DNA of 64,000 nt from Carya illinoinensis (taxonomy: Eukaryota; Streptophyta; Magnoliopsida; Fagales; Juglandaceae). A model generated the notes under the pieces. It made no database searches. It saw only the letters and a list, made by a program, of their open reading frames with translations, and was not told where the DNA came from. The DNA lies in contig NC_056760.1 in NCBI RefSeq assembly GCF_018687715.1, positions 12,140,001 through 12,204,000 of the forward strand. The letters run 5' to 3'. The position numbers and the translations under genes are program-made. The first letter of the stretch is position 1. Each line of letters begins with the position of its first letter. Of this stretch, positions 21,779 to 34,664 are shown piece after piece.

Positions 21779-24168
21779 GTGCACATCTCGTGCACTTGTG
21801 ATCCCCTCGAGCCCACTCTGTGGATCTGTTAGAGAGACCTCCCAGCCACCACGAAGGCCACTGGTGTTATTTGCTGTGACTATGGTGGTCACCAGGGATA
21901 ATCGTGCATGGCGAGTGCATAACTGTTAAGCGTTGCCCCTCATGGTGGCTAGACGTGAGCCCATCTAATCCTCTAGAGGCCACAATTTGGGGTGCCAAAG
22001 GTTTTTGTTTGCGACCGACCACCCTCAATGGAGGTAGCCCTGCCAGGGGAACCACTTGTGTAGCCTTGCATGCGGTAAGAAATGCGAAGCCCAGCCCTAC
22101 CGTGGCACAACGCCTCCAACAACCACCAAAGGGCTCACAAGCACTGTTTGCCTTCCCTGAGGTGGTTACCAACCACCCCAACTGACTGGCCGCATATATT
22201 GGCCACACAATGCACCAATGTGCACGTACACTCACGACACTGCCGTGAGCCACTGAGCTTTGTGTCCTTGCTAACTGTCACCACTTGATTGCCGGGACTT
22301 CTAAAGATGGTTCTAAGGTGGTTACCAACCTCCCCGTTTGCATTTTGGGTAAAGGGTAATTACTCAATACTGAACCGTTTTATATGAAAAAAAAAAAAGA
22401 AAAAAGAAAAAAGGCAGCAAAAATCCTTGCCCGTTTGCCATTACGGGTCGGGTCGGTTACATGCCTAATTAAATTGTTCAGCGCTACTCCTGATCTCCTA
22501 CATGAGAATGACCCTAGCCTAGAAGTCGTTCCAATGAAACATTATGCTATGTATTCAAAGTTACAGGGACATGCAGTACGTATATACGAAATATCTATCA
22601 AGTTTCACTGTCTCAATACCAAACTGATCTCCCATAAGATTACATCAATTTGACATTGCACTACAGTTATACGCTGCTACTACATTGTCGTTGAATGGCC
22701 TTTTTTATCACATTAATGTAACTCCACAATGGACGGTGTAAAAAATGATTAAGTTTTGGATCATTTTGAATTTAGTACTCCTTGAAGTTTCTACTGGAGG
22801 ATTCAATCTCATGCAATTAAATGCTGTTATGTGCACCCACGGCCAGCTCCTAGCATATAATGTGGACAAGTACTATAAGCAGCTTAGTGCTGCGACACCT
22901 AAGTACTTCTGTCCAATAGATTTCTGTCTCAGCATATGATGACAATCAAAAACTACTCATTAGGGTCACAGAAAGTTAAGAAAGAAACCCACCATTTTCG
23001 GTCCATTAAAACTTAGATTCGCAGCTTGCATATATAGGTAGCCACCAAAACAAAAATGTGATTCAATTTTGAAGTTCTTGACGGGCTCCATATCGACATT
23101 GACTTTATAATCACTCCACCATCCAAATAAAGGATCGAATAGTTAAAAAAAAGTATATATAAATTTCTGGAACCTGAATAATTTTGTAATTATCTCTTCA
23201 GTCTTCACCAGTGAATTAGGAAATTCGGTGGTTTGACATGACTAGAGCTAAGATCAGAAAACTAATTATTAAAGTATTTGATGATCTGTAAGGGTTTAAC
23301 ACGCAACATATACATAGATATAGTAATCATTAGCTAAAGAATATTCCTGGAAATTAATAGCATGCATCTCATTGCTTGGGAGGGAAAAAAAGTAGGAAAA
23401 GGCCAGTACAACTTGATCTATTGCCACTACATATATATTTCGTTTGGATGACAATGCCAGCATGTATGCATGTTAGTGGTTGCTCATGTCAATGGGAAAT
23501 TTGTTTGGCTCAACCTATATTATACGTGCAAGGATATCTCGATTATGATGTAATTGTCGATCGTAAGATATTCGATCCTCACCAAGCGAAGGGGTCATGT
23601 GAAGGCGACCCGTGAGGCAGCGACCGGAGGGAGCCCCACTTCTTTAATTTGTTTGATGCGGTAGATGCAATGTCCAATATCGATCGCCCAAGTGGGGCTA
23701 GGAATTTTATAAGGTTCTTTGTCCTTATTGCCATGATATTTGCCTCTGTGTGAACTCGTTCGCTCAATGAAGTTGGACCGAATTATGAGAACAGGGAACG
23801 TTGCTACGGCCTTTCCCTGCTAGTTAGCTATTTCTAACGCTCGGAACTATGCGTGTGTGTATATATATATATCCCTATTTTGTTAAATATTTTAACATAA
23901 AACATTAATATTTGGATATTGATTTTCAATGATCTCCTTAACAATTTTACCTCTGAGCTGAGTGTCTCTCGATGACTAAATATACAATTATGTTGTAGGC
24001 AAGAATTAATCCTTAATCCTCTCAAGATTTAAATAAACTTCTAGCTATCATGAAATCTAGATGCATTTATATGTCACTGTAACTCATAATTAATTAAGTG
24101 ATATAATTTGAACTAGTATAAATCCATACAAATAAGGGTGTGTGAGACATTGAGTTTTAATAAAAGTA

Positions 24169-24170
<2 letters not shown>

Positions 24171-24203
<33 letters not shown>
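24171..24203. repeat. (TA)n microsatellite
   Basis: Sixteen or so TA dinucleotides, followed by a T run. Confidence 0.9.
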
Positions 24204-24211
<8 letters not shown>

Positions 24212-24377
24212 GTAAGAATCTTGTTACTCGTAAGAGTACCTGATCAATTGTAATATCAGCATGCAGAATATTAGTCGCTGACAGATATTGATATATCTAT
24301 CATAACAATTCTAAAAAGATATTAATGTGATCTTAATTACATTTTAACACATCAACAACGTTCGGTGTTACATTTAG

Positions 24378-24450
24378 CTCTGTTTGGATGATAAGATTAT
24401 CATAGATCATCTGTAAACAGTTCATGTGTGTTCTCAAACAGAGCGCATGC
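24378..24450. repeat. Short inverted repeat, probable MITE deletion derivative
   Basis: GCTCTGTTTG at the left and CAAACAGAGC at the right are exact inverted copies about 70 bp apart. Termini of the type CTGTTTGGAT are common at hAT-like MITE ends in trees, so this is probably a small internal-deletion copy. Confidence 0.5.
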
Positions 24451-25005
24451 TCTAAGTAGAAATTTTCTTCATCAGTACTTTTCTTTTATTTAGTTTATGT
24501 AAGTCAGGCAAGTAATTAAGCACGTTTAAGTAATCTAAGATATATACTTTTGGAATTAATAATAGATATTAATATTATTAATTTCGTGGGACGCGAGGAA
24601 ACATATATATAGCTAGCTTGCTAGGGTGCCACCACATCATGACTACCAAGCCCATGACATTCCTTTTGTGAACACATTGCATGTATCGATCGGATCGGGT
24701 ATGCAATTTCAATTACAAATAAAGAACACATGAAAGCATGAACTGATCTGATCTCTTGGGTGGCAGTCATCATTTGATGTAATTTCCATTCGGAGCCTCT
24801 ATGTCAGTTAGATTCAATTAGCTATCTCAGCTCTATAATTAATACTGCCTTTTAAAACTGAAGGGATATTATATATATGGTACACTAATTAATTAATCAC
24901 GTTTTCTCGATCTGTATCCTAATCAGCTGCCGTTGTGGTTTTTAATAATATTAGATCACACCAATATTGATCTTAAGTTTATTAATTAATCAATTGGGTA
25001 ATTTT

Positions 25006-25165
25006 ATAATAAAAAATTCTATATATAGTCATTTTTATATATTTTTTATATACTCTATTAATGTAATTAGTTATATAATTTTTTTTAAATATAAAATAAT
25101 TATTTTAATTAATTATATCAATAAAATATATAAAAAAATATATAAAAGTAACTGTAATCGTAAAC
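25006..25165. repeat. Fold-back MITE, family 2 (copy A)
   Basis: The left arm (CTATATATAGTCATTTTTATATATT...) is an inverted copy of the right arm (...AATATATAAAAGTAACTGTA). The centre contains TAATGTAATTAGTTATATAA. The related copy at 54761-54915 keeps the same arm and centre layout. Non-coding. Confidence 0.6.
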
Positions 25166-26190
25166 AATTAGCGTACGTAGATAATTGGGACACCGGTCTC
25201 CTCAGTCAACATCATTTTTCTCCAAAAATATAATATAATCATGACTGCTTTGCTTATGCACAAGGTGACAAAGGGCAGGCCGAGGTAAGGGCTTGGGGGC
25301 GCGCTCCGGTTCCCATAAAACTTCGAAATCATTAAATTCAACCTAAATGCATGCACATTAAACCAGAAAAAGAAAATCTGTTTCTTCGGCCTTGAGATGA
25401 CGATATCATGTTCCACATCACGTACGTCTTTCTTCTAACCTTTTCAAGCTCTCTCCTCTGAATCCTGTTTCCTGTTGATCGTATATCCGTCCGTGGAAAC
25501 CAAATTAAAGTCGTGCAATTGCATGGGCTCATTCCATGGCCAAGCCGGATGGGGCTATATATGTGTCCAAAAATGGAGATGCCTGCAGTTACTGCTCCTA
25601 TATATAGTACTCATCCTGCTTCTTTGACACCTCATCATGAGTGCATGGATCCCGATGCATGGATAGCAAATTAGAACTTATTCTAGCGTAAGATGTCCAA
25701 TATTGGTGGGGGCTCTATGTACTCTTGCTTTGCACACAAACCGTACAGATCGAACTGATCTCACAGAAAGCATTGGAAGACATGCAGGTTTTTTGCAGTG
25801 TGTATTCCTGTGTAAATGACTGGGGTCAACCCTTGCTCCGAATTTTCGGGTCCATTCGTAGGACCCTCGCTCCACTATTGAATTAAATGATTGGTTTTCT
25901 ACAGCTAGTACGTACCCCACCCAGGGCTGGCTCCAGCCGCCCACCTCCACCACCAGCGACTCTGCACAAGTCTTACCAAGACCCCACACAGTGTGGAAAA
26001 AGAGAAAAAATTAAACACAACACAGACAAATATCAGTCTCCAACTTCTTGCATTCGATGCATGATAGCATATCCATGTAGTGGACGTCCTCAGCAAATCA
26101 TGCATCCGGCCTTTTCTGATCTTTATTTCAAGGGAAAAAAGCATGATCACTTTAATTGTAGTAGTTGAAGTGTGCTCTTAAGTATCTGAG

Positions 26191-26716
26191 TGTTGTGAAA
26201 AACGATGACAATAAATTAAAAAAATAATATTGAATGAGAAAGACAATCACATATGCAATCACACACGACACAAAATGTACGTGGTTCGACAAATTGCCTA
26301 CGTCTACAGGAGCTGCAGAGGATTTTATTATTGAGGAATATCACACTACAAGATGGATCTCTCACTGTACGTCCACAGTGTTTCTACAGTGTCAACCGTA
26401 CGGCCATATGAAGTAAAGCATCATATATATAGTTAAATGGCGGAAACCCTAAAAATGCATGTTCGCTCGAGCGGCGTGTCGAGCGCACGTCGAGCGAACT
26501 TCCCTTCCGCATCCTGCTCGAGCTCATTGTCGAGCTAACATCGAGCGTTCAACTCTGCCTGATTTCGCTCGAGCGGCCAATGCCTCTGCTCGAGCGAAAG
26601 CCTCCTGCTCGAGCTCACTGTCGAGCTGACATCGAGCGTTCGATTCTGCCTGATTTCGCTCGAGCGGCCAATGTTTCCGCTCGAGCGATGTGGACCAGAC
26701 TCCACAGTACTCAACA
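26191..26716 (-). repeat. 3' LTR of Copia element 2, with 91-bp tandem duplication
   Basis: It begins TGTTGTGAAAAACG. Its distal part holds two copies of a 91-bp unit (26512-26602 and 26603-26692), each rich in CTCGAGCG/TCGAGC words. The same duplication exists in the partner LTR, so it predates insertion. Confidence 0.9.
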
Positions 26717-26806
26717 ATTCTCCCACTTGGAGACTAGTACACTCACTGTATCGCCGTCTTCCTCAAACATGATATCCTCCACCTCTGCAACTCACTGCTC
26801 CTGTCT

Positions 26807-28366
26807 TCATGCTAGAAGACCAACTGAAGTTGCGCACAATTTCAGTTTCTCAAGCGTAACACCCTTTGTCAACATATCAGCAGGGTTCTTGCTTCCACAA
26901 ATCTTCTCAAGTAACAACTGTCCATCATCTAACAATGACCGTATGAAGTAATACCTGATCTGAATGTGCTTGGTCCTGGAATAGAATGCTGGATTCTTGA
27001 CAAGGAATATGGCACTTTGACTATCACTATAGAGAGTGCCTTTCTGATTCTTCTTACCCAATTCTTCCAAGAAGCCTTGTAGCCATACCATCTCCTTTGC
27101 AGCCTTTGACACTGCAATATACTCAGCTTCTGTTGTAGACAAAGAAACTGTTTTCTGTAGATTAGAATCCCATGACACTGCAGTACCACTAAGTGTATAA
27201 ACAAAACCCGTGGTACTCTTTCTGCTGTCAATATCTCCAGCTAAATCAGCATCAACATAGCCCTACACCTCCAAGCTCTCTTCAGAGAAACACAAACAGG
27301 TTTCTGAAGAACCATTTAGGTACCTCAAAATCCACTTCACTGCTTCCCAATATTGCTTTCCTGGGTTACTCATGTATCTACTCACAACTCCCACTGCATG
27401 GGCAATATCCGGTCTTGTGCAAACCATAGCATACATAAGTGAACCAATAGCTGAGGCATAAGGAACCTTACTCATGTAATCTTGTTCCTCCTCTGACTCT
27501 GGTGACTGATTCTTGCTGAGTCTGAAGTGACTTCCCAAGGGTGTGCCAACTGGTTTGGCCTTGTCCATATTGAACCTGCTGAGTACCTTTTTCACATATT
27601 CAGCCTGTGAGAGTCTCAATGTACCTCTGACTCTATCTCTGACAATTCTCATGCCAAGGATTTGCTTTGCAGCTCTCAAATCTTTCATTGCAAAGTGCTC
27701 TGACATCTGCTTCTTCAGATTATTGATCTCATCAATACTAGCCCCTGCAATAAGCATGTCATCCACATACAACAGCAAAATAATGTAAGAATTGTCAAAA
27801 TGCCTGACATACCAACAGTGATCTGCCTGACATCTCATGTACCCTGCATTGTTCATGAAGTTGTCAAATTTCTTGTACCACTGTATAGGAGCTTGCTTCA
27901 GGCCATACAAGCTCTTCTTCAATCTGCAAACTGAACCTTCCTTTCCCTGTATCACAAACCCCTCAGGCTGGTGCATGTAGATGTCTTCTTCAAGGTCTCC
28001 ATGAAGAAAAGCTGTCTTCACATCTAACTGCTCAAGAAATAGATCTTCAGTAGCAACCATAGCCAGTACCATCCTGATAGTTGTGATCTTCACCACAGGA
28101 GAAAAGATCTCAGAGTAATCAATACCCTGCTTTTGCTGAAAGCCTTTTACAACAAGTCTAGCCTTGTACCTCTTACTGCCGTCATGCTCAGTTTTCATCC
28201 GGTACACCCACTTGTTGTGTAATGCCTTCTTCCCTGATGGAAGTTCTGTCAACTCCCATGTCTGATTCCCTAGTAGGAAATCCATCTCATCTTTCATGGC
28301 CAGCTCCCACTTGCTAGAATTCTCATCTTGCAAGGTTTTCTTCATAACTTTGCGGTTCTCCACCAT
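26807..28366 (-). pseudogene. Copia element 2 RT and RNase H segment
   Basis: The 27263-28366 frame holds the RT: MKDEMDFLLGNQTWELTELP, KARLVVKGFQQKQGIDY, FLEQLDVKTAFLHGDLEED, YGLKQAPIQWYKKF and LLYVDDMLIAG. A stop at 27263-27265 separates it from the RNase H frame (26807-27262: [32 protein letters not shown]). The upstream polyprotein frame (28323-28646) joins out of register near 28330, indicating a small indel. It is recognisably TNT1-type and non-functional. Confidence 0.88.
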
Positions 28367-29783
28367 CTGTCAACAAAATATAATTCAAAGTAGGTGAGAA
28401 AAGCTGTGGAGGACGTATAGTCCTAACTGACCTGCGAACTGCAACTGTAGGAGTAGACGGTTCTGAAACTGCCTGCGGAATAATAGGAATGGGTGCACTG
28501 GACCCACTCTCCCCGTCACTCACATCTCTACACTGCACTGTGACCTCTGGTAGGTCATCCAATCCTACAAACTCGGACTCCTGAGGAGCTACTACAGAAG
28601 CTGTACTAGACTTATCCTTGTACATCACTTTCTCATTGAAAATCACATTCCTGCTTCTTATGATTTTCCGACCCTGATCATCTCAGAAACGATAGCCAAA
28701 TGCCTCGTCTCCATAGCCAATGAAATAGCATTTCCTTGACTTAGCCTCAAGCTTACTATGAGCATCAGAATCAACAAGCACATAAGAAAGACAACCAAAA
28801 GTTTTAAGGTGAGAAAACTTAACCTCTTTCCCGCTCCAAACCTCCTCAGGCAATCCACAATCCAGTGGAACTGATGGCCCTCTGTTTATCAAATAAACGG
28901 CAGTGCTGACTGCATCTGCCCAGAGAGTGGGTGGTAGTCCAGCGTGCAACCTCATGCTTCTAGCACGCTCATTTATGGTTCTGTTCATACGCTCAGCAAC
29001 TCCATTTTGCTGTGGTGTCCCAGGAATGGTCTTCTCCATTCTGATACCCAGAGCTGCACAATACTTCTTGAACCCGCCATTAACATACTCACCACCATTA
29101 TCAGACCTCAAACATTTCAGTTTCAGGCCTGTCTCTGTCTCAACCATGACTTTCCAAATTTTGAAAACATTAAATACTTCAGATTTATGTTTCAAAAAAT
29201 AAACCCATACCTTTCTACTATGGTCATCAATGAACATAACATAGTAGCGAGAACCTCCAAGAGATGCCACTGGGGAAGGACCCCACACGTCTGTGTGTAC
29301 AAGATCAAGTCTTCCTGTCTTAGGCGTCCTGCCACTTTTCAAGAAGCTGACCTTCTTTTGTTTCCCCATCACACAACTCTCACACATATTGAGATCAACT
29401 GTCTTCAGCTCTGGTAGCTTGCCTCTAGATAGAAGTTCCGTCATGCCCTTCTGACTCATATGGCCAAGCCTACAATGCCACAAATCTGCTGTGCTTTCTG
29501 CAACGGTAGTAGCAATAGTGTCAATTAAACCAGTAGTCATATACAGTGTACCAGTTTTCTTACCCCGAGCTAGTACCAATGCCCCTTTTGTGACCTTCTA
29601 GGTGCTATCTGAGAACACCACTGAATGACCACACTCATCAAGCTGCTCAACAGAAATGAGGTTCTTCTTCAACTCAGGAATGTGCCTGACCTTTTGCAAG
29701 GTCCATTTGTTCTTGCCAGGGAGTGCAATATCAATGTCTCCCATCCTCACTACGTTCAAAGCCTCACCATCAGCCAAATACAC
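28323..29783 (-). pseudogene. Copia element 2 integrase and linker region
   Basis: The frame at 28683-29579 carries the GAG-pre-integrase HCRLGHMSQKGM, zinc-binding CESCVMGK, and integrase core motifs HTDVWGP, SDNGGEY and GTPQQNGVAERMNRT. Stops at 29598-29600 and 28683-28685 interrupt it; both fall where the family usually has Trp. The preceding frame (29598-29783) is the protease-to-integrase linker (VYLADGEALNVV). The acidic linker to RT spans 28323-28646. Confidence 0.87.
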
Positions 29784-29810
29784 CTTTCCAAAATCACCTG
29801 CAACATAGTT

Positions 29811-30713
29811 TCACATTAGCTCCCGGTGGGAAGATGTATGAAAGGAAGCCCCTAAATCCAGTATCCAGTCATCAACTGGACTATGAACTGCAAGCAATAG
29901 TGCATCCTGTACTTCTTCAGTTACCACATTAGTACTATCATTCTCCGTCTTCTTGGGGTTTTTGCAGTTCTTCTTTATGTGGCCAGCTTTGCCACAATTC
30001 CAGCAAGTTGCCTGCTGACCAGGCCTCGACTTGCTCTTGCCCCTGTACTTTGATTTTGATCTTCCTCTGTTTGAGTTCCTGTCATGTGATCTCCCTCGAG
30101 AATCAACATTTAGGGCTGAACTCAAACCCGAGGTCTCGCCTGAATCTTTCCTGCGCACCTCCTCAGCCAAAATCAAATCACGAATATCATCATATTTTAG
30201 TTTAGTTTTACCAGCAGAAATACTAACAGTCATTCTCATGGCTTCCCAACTATTTGGCAGTGAAGCCAATAATATCAGTGCACGTATCTCATCATCAAAT
30301 TCAATTTCAACAGACGACAATTGATTTGTGATAGTATTAAAATCATTCAGATGCTGTGCAACAGAAGTACCATCTGCCATTTTTAAATTGAATAACTTTT
30401 TCATCAAATGTACCTTGTTATTCGCTGATGGCTTTTTATACATACCTGACAAAGCCACCATGAGATCTGCAGTCGTCTTCTCCTTGATGACGTTGTGTGC
30501 AACAGATCTCGACATGGTTAATCGAATAACTCCCAAAACCTGTCGATCCAACAGGTTCCAATTAGCATCATCCATCTTCTCCGGTTGCTACCCCAATAGT
30601 GGAAGATGAAGTTTCTTCCCATAGAGGTAGTCCTCTACTTGCATCCTCCAGTATCCAAAATCCATGCCATCAAACTTCTCGATCCCCGATACCTTTAAAT
30701 CATCCTCAGCCAT
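29811..30713 (-). pseudogene. Copia element 2 gag and protease start
   Basis: The apparent start is Met at 30713 (MAEDDLKVSGIEKFDG...). A nonsense codon at 30588-30590 follows after about 40 codons, and the frame reopens at once. The gag body has the UBN2 pattern (MYKKPSANNKVHLMKKLFNLKM). The zinc knuckle is CWNCGKAGHIKKNC. The protease motif reads LDLGAS instead of the usual Asp-Ser-Gly, a probable loss of an active-site neighbour. The frame stops at 29811-29813. Confidence 0.85.
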
Positions 30714-30751
30714 CGTTTCTCCTCAGACCCGAACCTGGCTCTGATACCAAT

Positions 30752-31277
30752 TGTTGTGAAAAACGATGACAATGAATTGAAAAAATAATATGGAACGAGA
30801 AAGATAATCACACACGCAATCACACACGACACAAGATGTACGTGGTTCAGCAAATTGCCTACGTCTACGGGAGCTGCAGAGGATTTTATTATTGAGGAAT
30901 ATCACACTACAAGATGGATCTCTCACTGTACGTCCACAGTGTTTCTACAGTGTCAACCGTATGGCCATATGAAGTAAAGCATTATATATATAGTTAAACG
31001 GCGAAAATTCTAAAAATGCATGTTCGCTCGAGCAACGTGTCGAGCGCACGTCGAGCGAACTTCCCTTCCGTATCCTACTTGATCTCACTGTCGAGCTGAC
31101 ATCGAGCGTTCAACTCTGCCTGACTGCGCTCGAGCGGCCAATGTCTCCGCTCGAGCGAAAGCCTCCTGCTCGAGCTCACTGTCGAGCTGACATCGAGCGT
31201 TCGACTCTGCCTGACTTTGCTCGAGCGGCTAATGCCTCCGCTCGAGCGATGTAGACCAGACTCTATAGTACTCAACA
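30752..31277 (-). repeat. 5' LTR of Copia element 2
   Basis: Partner of 26191-26716, next to the primer-binding site. The 91-bp duplication starts near 31073 and 31164. It has partly lost the CTCGAGC palindrome in the first unit (ACTTGATC). Confidence 0.9.
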
Positions 31278-34024
31278 CTGAGAACTCATTGTCAAATGTC
31301 GATCGAGGAGGGTGGGTCGGCAAATGCAATTCGAAATCCAATTTCAGTTTGCAATATGATTACGCTTTTGATCTCTCAAAATGTCACACGTACGTACCCG
31401 AAACACGAGCAGTAGTCTTTGACTTTGGTACGAGCATTAGATCCCTTTCTTTAAAGAAAAAGAAAAATGCCACGTCTACATTAAAATTTATAAAAAATAA
31501 ACAGATCAATGCATATGGTTTTTTTTTTCCCTCATTTCTAAGCAAACATTTTATAAATGAAATAAATGGTTATAAGATACTAGATTTAATGAAGTGAGAG
31601 CATCTAACAATCACTCCAAAACATACAACTACAATACAAGAGAAATAAAAAAAAATCTGAAACTAAAAATTTGGTTCCCATCCATTTTCTACAAAGGGAA
31701 AGCAACTGCAGCTTGAAGAAATTATTATATAGTCTGATAAATAGATTATAAAACTATGACTATGTTGATGTGATGTAATTAGGATATATAAGCCCTTGGT
31801 TTATATTTTTTCTTTTCTTTTTGGTTTGATATCATATATATTCATATCTTCATTCCACCATGCATAAGTACCATAATACATGCATGTATATATATATATA
31901 TATATATGCACATATATTAGTTGATCAGGATGATCAATAAAGTCTGAATCCACTTTATATAAGATAATGTCCGTATATAAAAAGCTAGCTGTAAAGTCGT
32001 GGACATATCTATATATATAAATAGTTGAGTGCAAATACTGTGGTCTAAAACGTACAACTTGAGAGAATAACATCCATCAAAACTCAAAAGCTCTGAGCAT
32101 GTTCCAAAGTTAAGACACCGAACCGCTTCCTTATTTATGGATGTATACGTAAGTTATAGTTCATCGAACAAGGTAACAGGTGGTTGTCTGGAACACTTTA
32201 TTTTTTGGGTATTTTTATATTAGATACAGATCACTACTTTTACAGGTCAAAGACTAGCGAGCGTAAATTCTTCGCCACGTGGACCGCATAAGCTTTGTCA
32301 TTTTATGCGGAGAACACGAGCAGCACACGAGGTTCCCGTCCTACGTGGGTCCGATGTGTCCGAAATTTAACGGCAACGGCAGGTAAGTAAACCGTGAGTC
32401 ACCAAGAAGTCCATGTGTTTCAACGACGGCGTTGACCCATTCCGTGAGTCCCTGTGGATGTCACCAGTCCGACGTGGAGACTTTTGCGGGTCCCGTACGG
32501 GAAACCACATGTAAATACGACGTAACTTCTGCTCACAACGAGACGAAAGTGTGGGAAACGCATCGTAGCATGTGAGATTCACGGGCGTCCAATGGCTCAT
32601 TACCTCATTAATGATCCCTCGGCCATAAATTTCTCCATTACCAATATGCACATCTCAATTGGCTTAAATTATGGTTTTCATCAACGAGACTCTCGTGGAT
32701 AAGAACGAACGGACTTATTCCTAATCACCCATGAAATGACGAAAAAGTTCGTGTCTTAATTACTATGGTTTGTAGGAGACAACCTAGTACTTAATTAGCA
32801 GGAGATGCGTTTAATACATGAATTAGTACTTCATTAGCAGGAGACGCATTTTAATACACACACATGTGGCTGCTGCCTGCAATTTATATGATCAAATTCT
32901 CATGTCATCGACATGTCATATTGTCGTAAGCTAGCTTGATAAGTTTTGGGATGGAAGTTTCGTATTTGCAGAGAGAATCATGGTGGACTAGTTCTTCACA
33001 TTCCCCATAAGGTGCGTATAATACGTTAAGAACTCGAATCGGATAATAATTCAATTGTTATATTATTATCTTATACGTAGATCATAAGACTATACGTACA
33101 ATTGAATTTTGTTTCTTGATCTCATTTGCACGACACTTGAATGACCTGCTTCGCTCTTGCACATACATAAATGTTATCAACATTGCTTAACTAGTTATGT
33201 AAGTAATTTAATTATGACTGTTCATCCCAATTGAATTTTATTCAGCTCGGTTCAGAACCCAGTCAACCTGATTGGACTTATTTAGTTTGGATATAGTTAT
33301 GAAACCCAAGTATCCGTTTCCATTCTAAAGAAAAATGTAAAACACGCTAAACAGCCCCCCAAAGATCAATTTGATATTCTCTCTCTCTCATCTAAACCCT
33401 AGCTCTCGCCGCTCATTCTCTCTCGCATCGAAACCCTAGCTCCCGTTAATTCAACTTTTATCTTCCTTTTTGCTTCATACTCTCTCTCTCTTTCATCTAA
33501 ACCTTAACCTAACTCCTGTTGAAACCCTACCCTAGCTCCTATCAAAACCCTTCGCCTCTCAATCTTATTGTTCTCTTCCTCTTCCATTTCACATCTTTCT
33601 AACTTTCTTCTCGCAAGCTTAAAATTTATTTACCAATTTATAAACATTGAAAAAATATAATTTATGACTCACAAAACCTCATATTTAATATATAACATAT
33701 TCACTCAGATCAGGAGCAGCAAGTCTTTTCCAAAAGTGCTCAAAATACTGTGAAATATACTATTATAAAATATATTGTAAAATGTATTGTGTAAATATCA
33801 TTATAAGAAAAATAAATTTTTACGACTAAAATTTTATAACTAAAATGACTATTTTCGACAAAAACGTACTCATTTTCGTCAGAAATAATCATTTTAATCA
33901 TAAAATTTTGATTATAAAAATTTGTTTATCTTGTAGTTATATATCATGACTCCTAAAATATACCTTGAATGTTGTTGGGTTGGATGAGCCAATAACTCAA
34001 GGGTTACCATGCCCCTAAATTTCC

Positions 34025-34210
34025 CATTCATAGTACAAATTGTACTTTTCTTTTTTATAATTTTTTTCAAACATTTTTTAAACATGTTTAAATATTTTTA
34101 AAAAATAAAAAAAAAAATCAAAATATTAATAATCACTTTCTTAATCAATAAAAATTTTTATTTTTATTTTTAAAAAATGATGTACAAAAGACAAAAATGA
34201 GAGAAAATAA
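34025..34210. repeat. AT-rich MITE-like repeat, family 3 (copy C)
   Basis: It contains AAACATGTTTAAATATTTTT (about 34081-34100), identical to a block near 7449, and the ATATTAATAATCACTTTCTT block. ACAAATTGTAC-TTTT at the left and TGATGTACAAAAG at the right suggest inverted ends. Confidence 0.55.
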
Positions 34211-34664
34211 TACCATTATTCATAACTCAAACGTGTCCAGTCTGGTTTTTGAGCAAAAATCACAGCGTAATTTCCAGCTTTCCTTCACCGCGCCATGATA
34301 CGGACTCCCAAGTTCTTATATATGGCAGAGCCCGAGATCTGAAATAATTTTACATCAAGATCGTGTTAGGTTACGTTGGATTAAGTTACATTCCTGCACG
34401 TATTTCCATCAAAGTTAATTAAAAGGAAAAAAATGAATCTGCTCTTAAGGATAAACTAAGAACGACCCCTAATCATAAGCTTATTATAATTAGATAATGC
34501 ACAGTACTAGGGAATCTATACACGTGTCTCGTCATGTTATGGTTGATGAACCTTCCTTTCTCACATGTAAAAGACTATAAGCCAAATAATTAATTTCTCG
34601 TAATTTCTTTAAAAAATAATTGAATAAATGTGAAATCTATACAAAAAATTCACTTTTTTAATGC

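Larger units (their letters stand above)
21784..26185. other. Intergenic DNA between the two Copia elements, no gene seen
   Basis: The first 550 bp (to about 22330) are unusually GC-rich, with GGTGGTT-ACC-AACCACC hairpins. The remainder is AT-rich with a TA microsatellite (24171-24203), a short inverted repeat (24378-24450) and a fold-back element (about 25006-25165). Reading frames up to 128 codons occur (for example 21867-22253 -), but none has a recognisable domain, signal or gene structure. Confidence 0.5.
26191..31277 (-). mobile_element. Ty1/Copia LTR retrotransposon (TNT1/Tork-like), older and decayed
   Basis: 526-bp LTRs at 26191-26716 and 30752-31277 start TGTTGTG and end CTCAACA on the + strand. 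The target duplication CTGAG is exact (26186-26190, 31278-31282). Next to the right LTR, the - strand reads TGGTATCAGAGCCAGGTTCG, an excellent initiator-tRNA-Met primer site. Purine-rich AAGTGGGAGAA precedes the left LTR. Domain order is gag, protease, integrase, RT, RNase H. The two LTRs differ at roughly 40 sites by eye (about 7 percent), so it is older than the element at 17006-21778. At least five nonsense codons and one frameshift break the polyprotein. Confidence 0.93.

Noticed and set aside
21867..22253. 128-codon - strand reading frame
   Set aside because: The region is GC-rich and hairpin-rich, which produces long chance frames. An opposing frame on the + strand is similarly long, and no domain or splice structure is visible.
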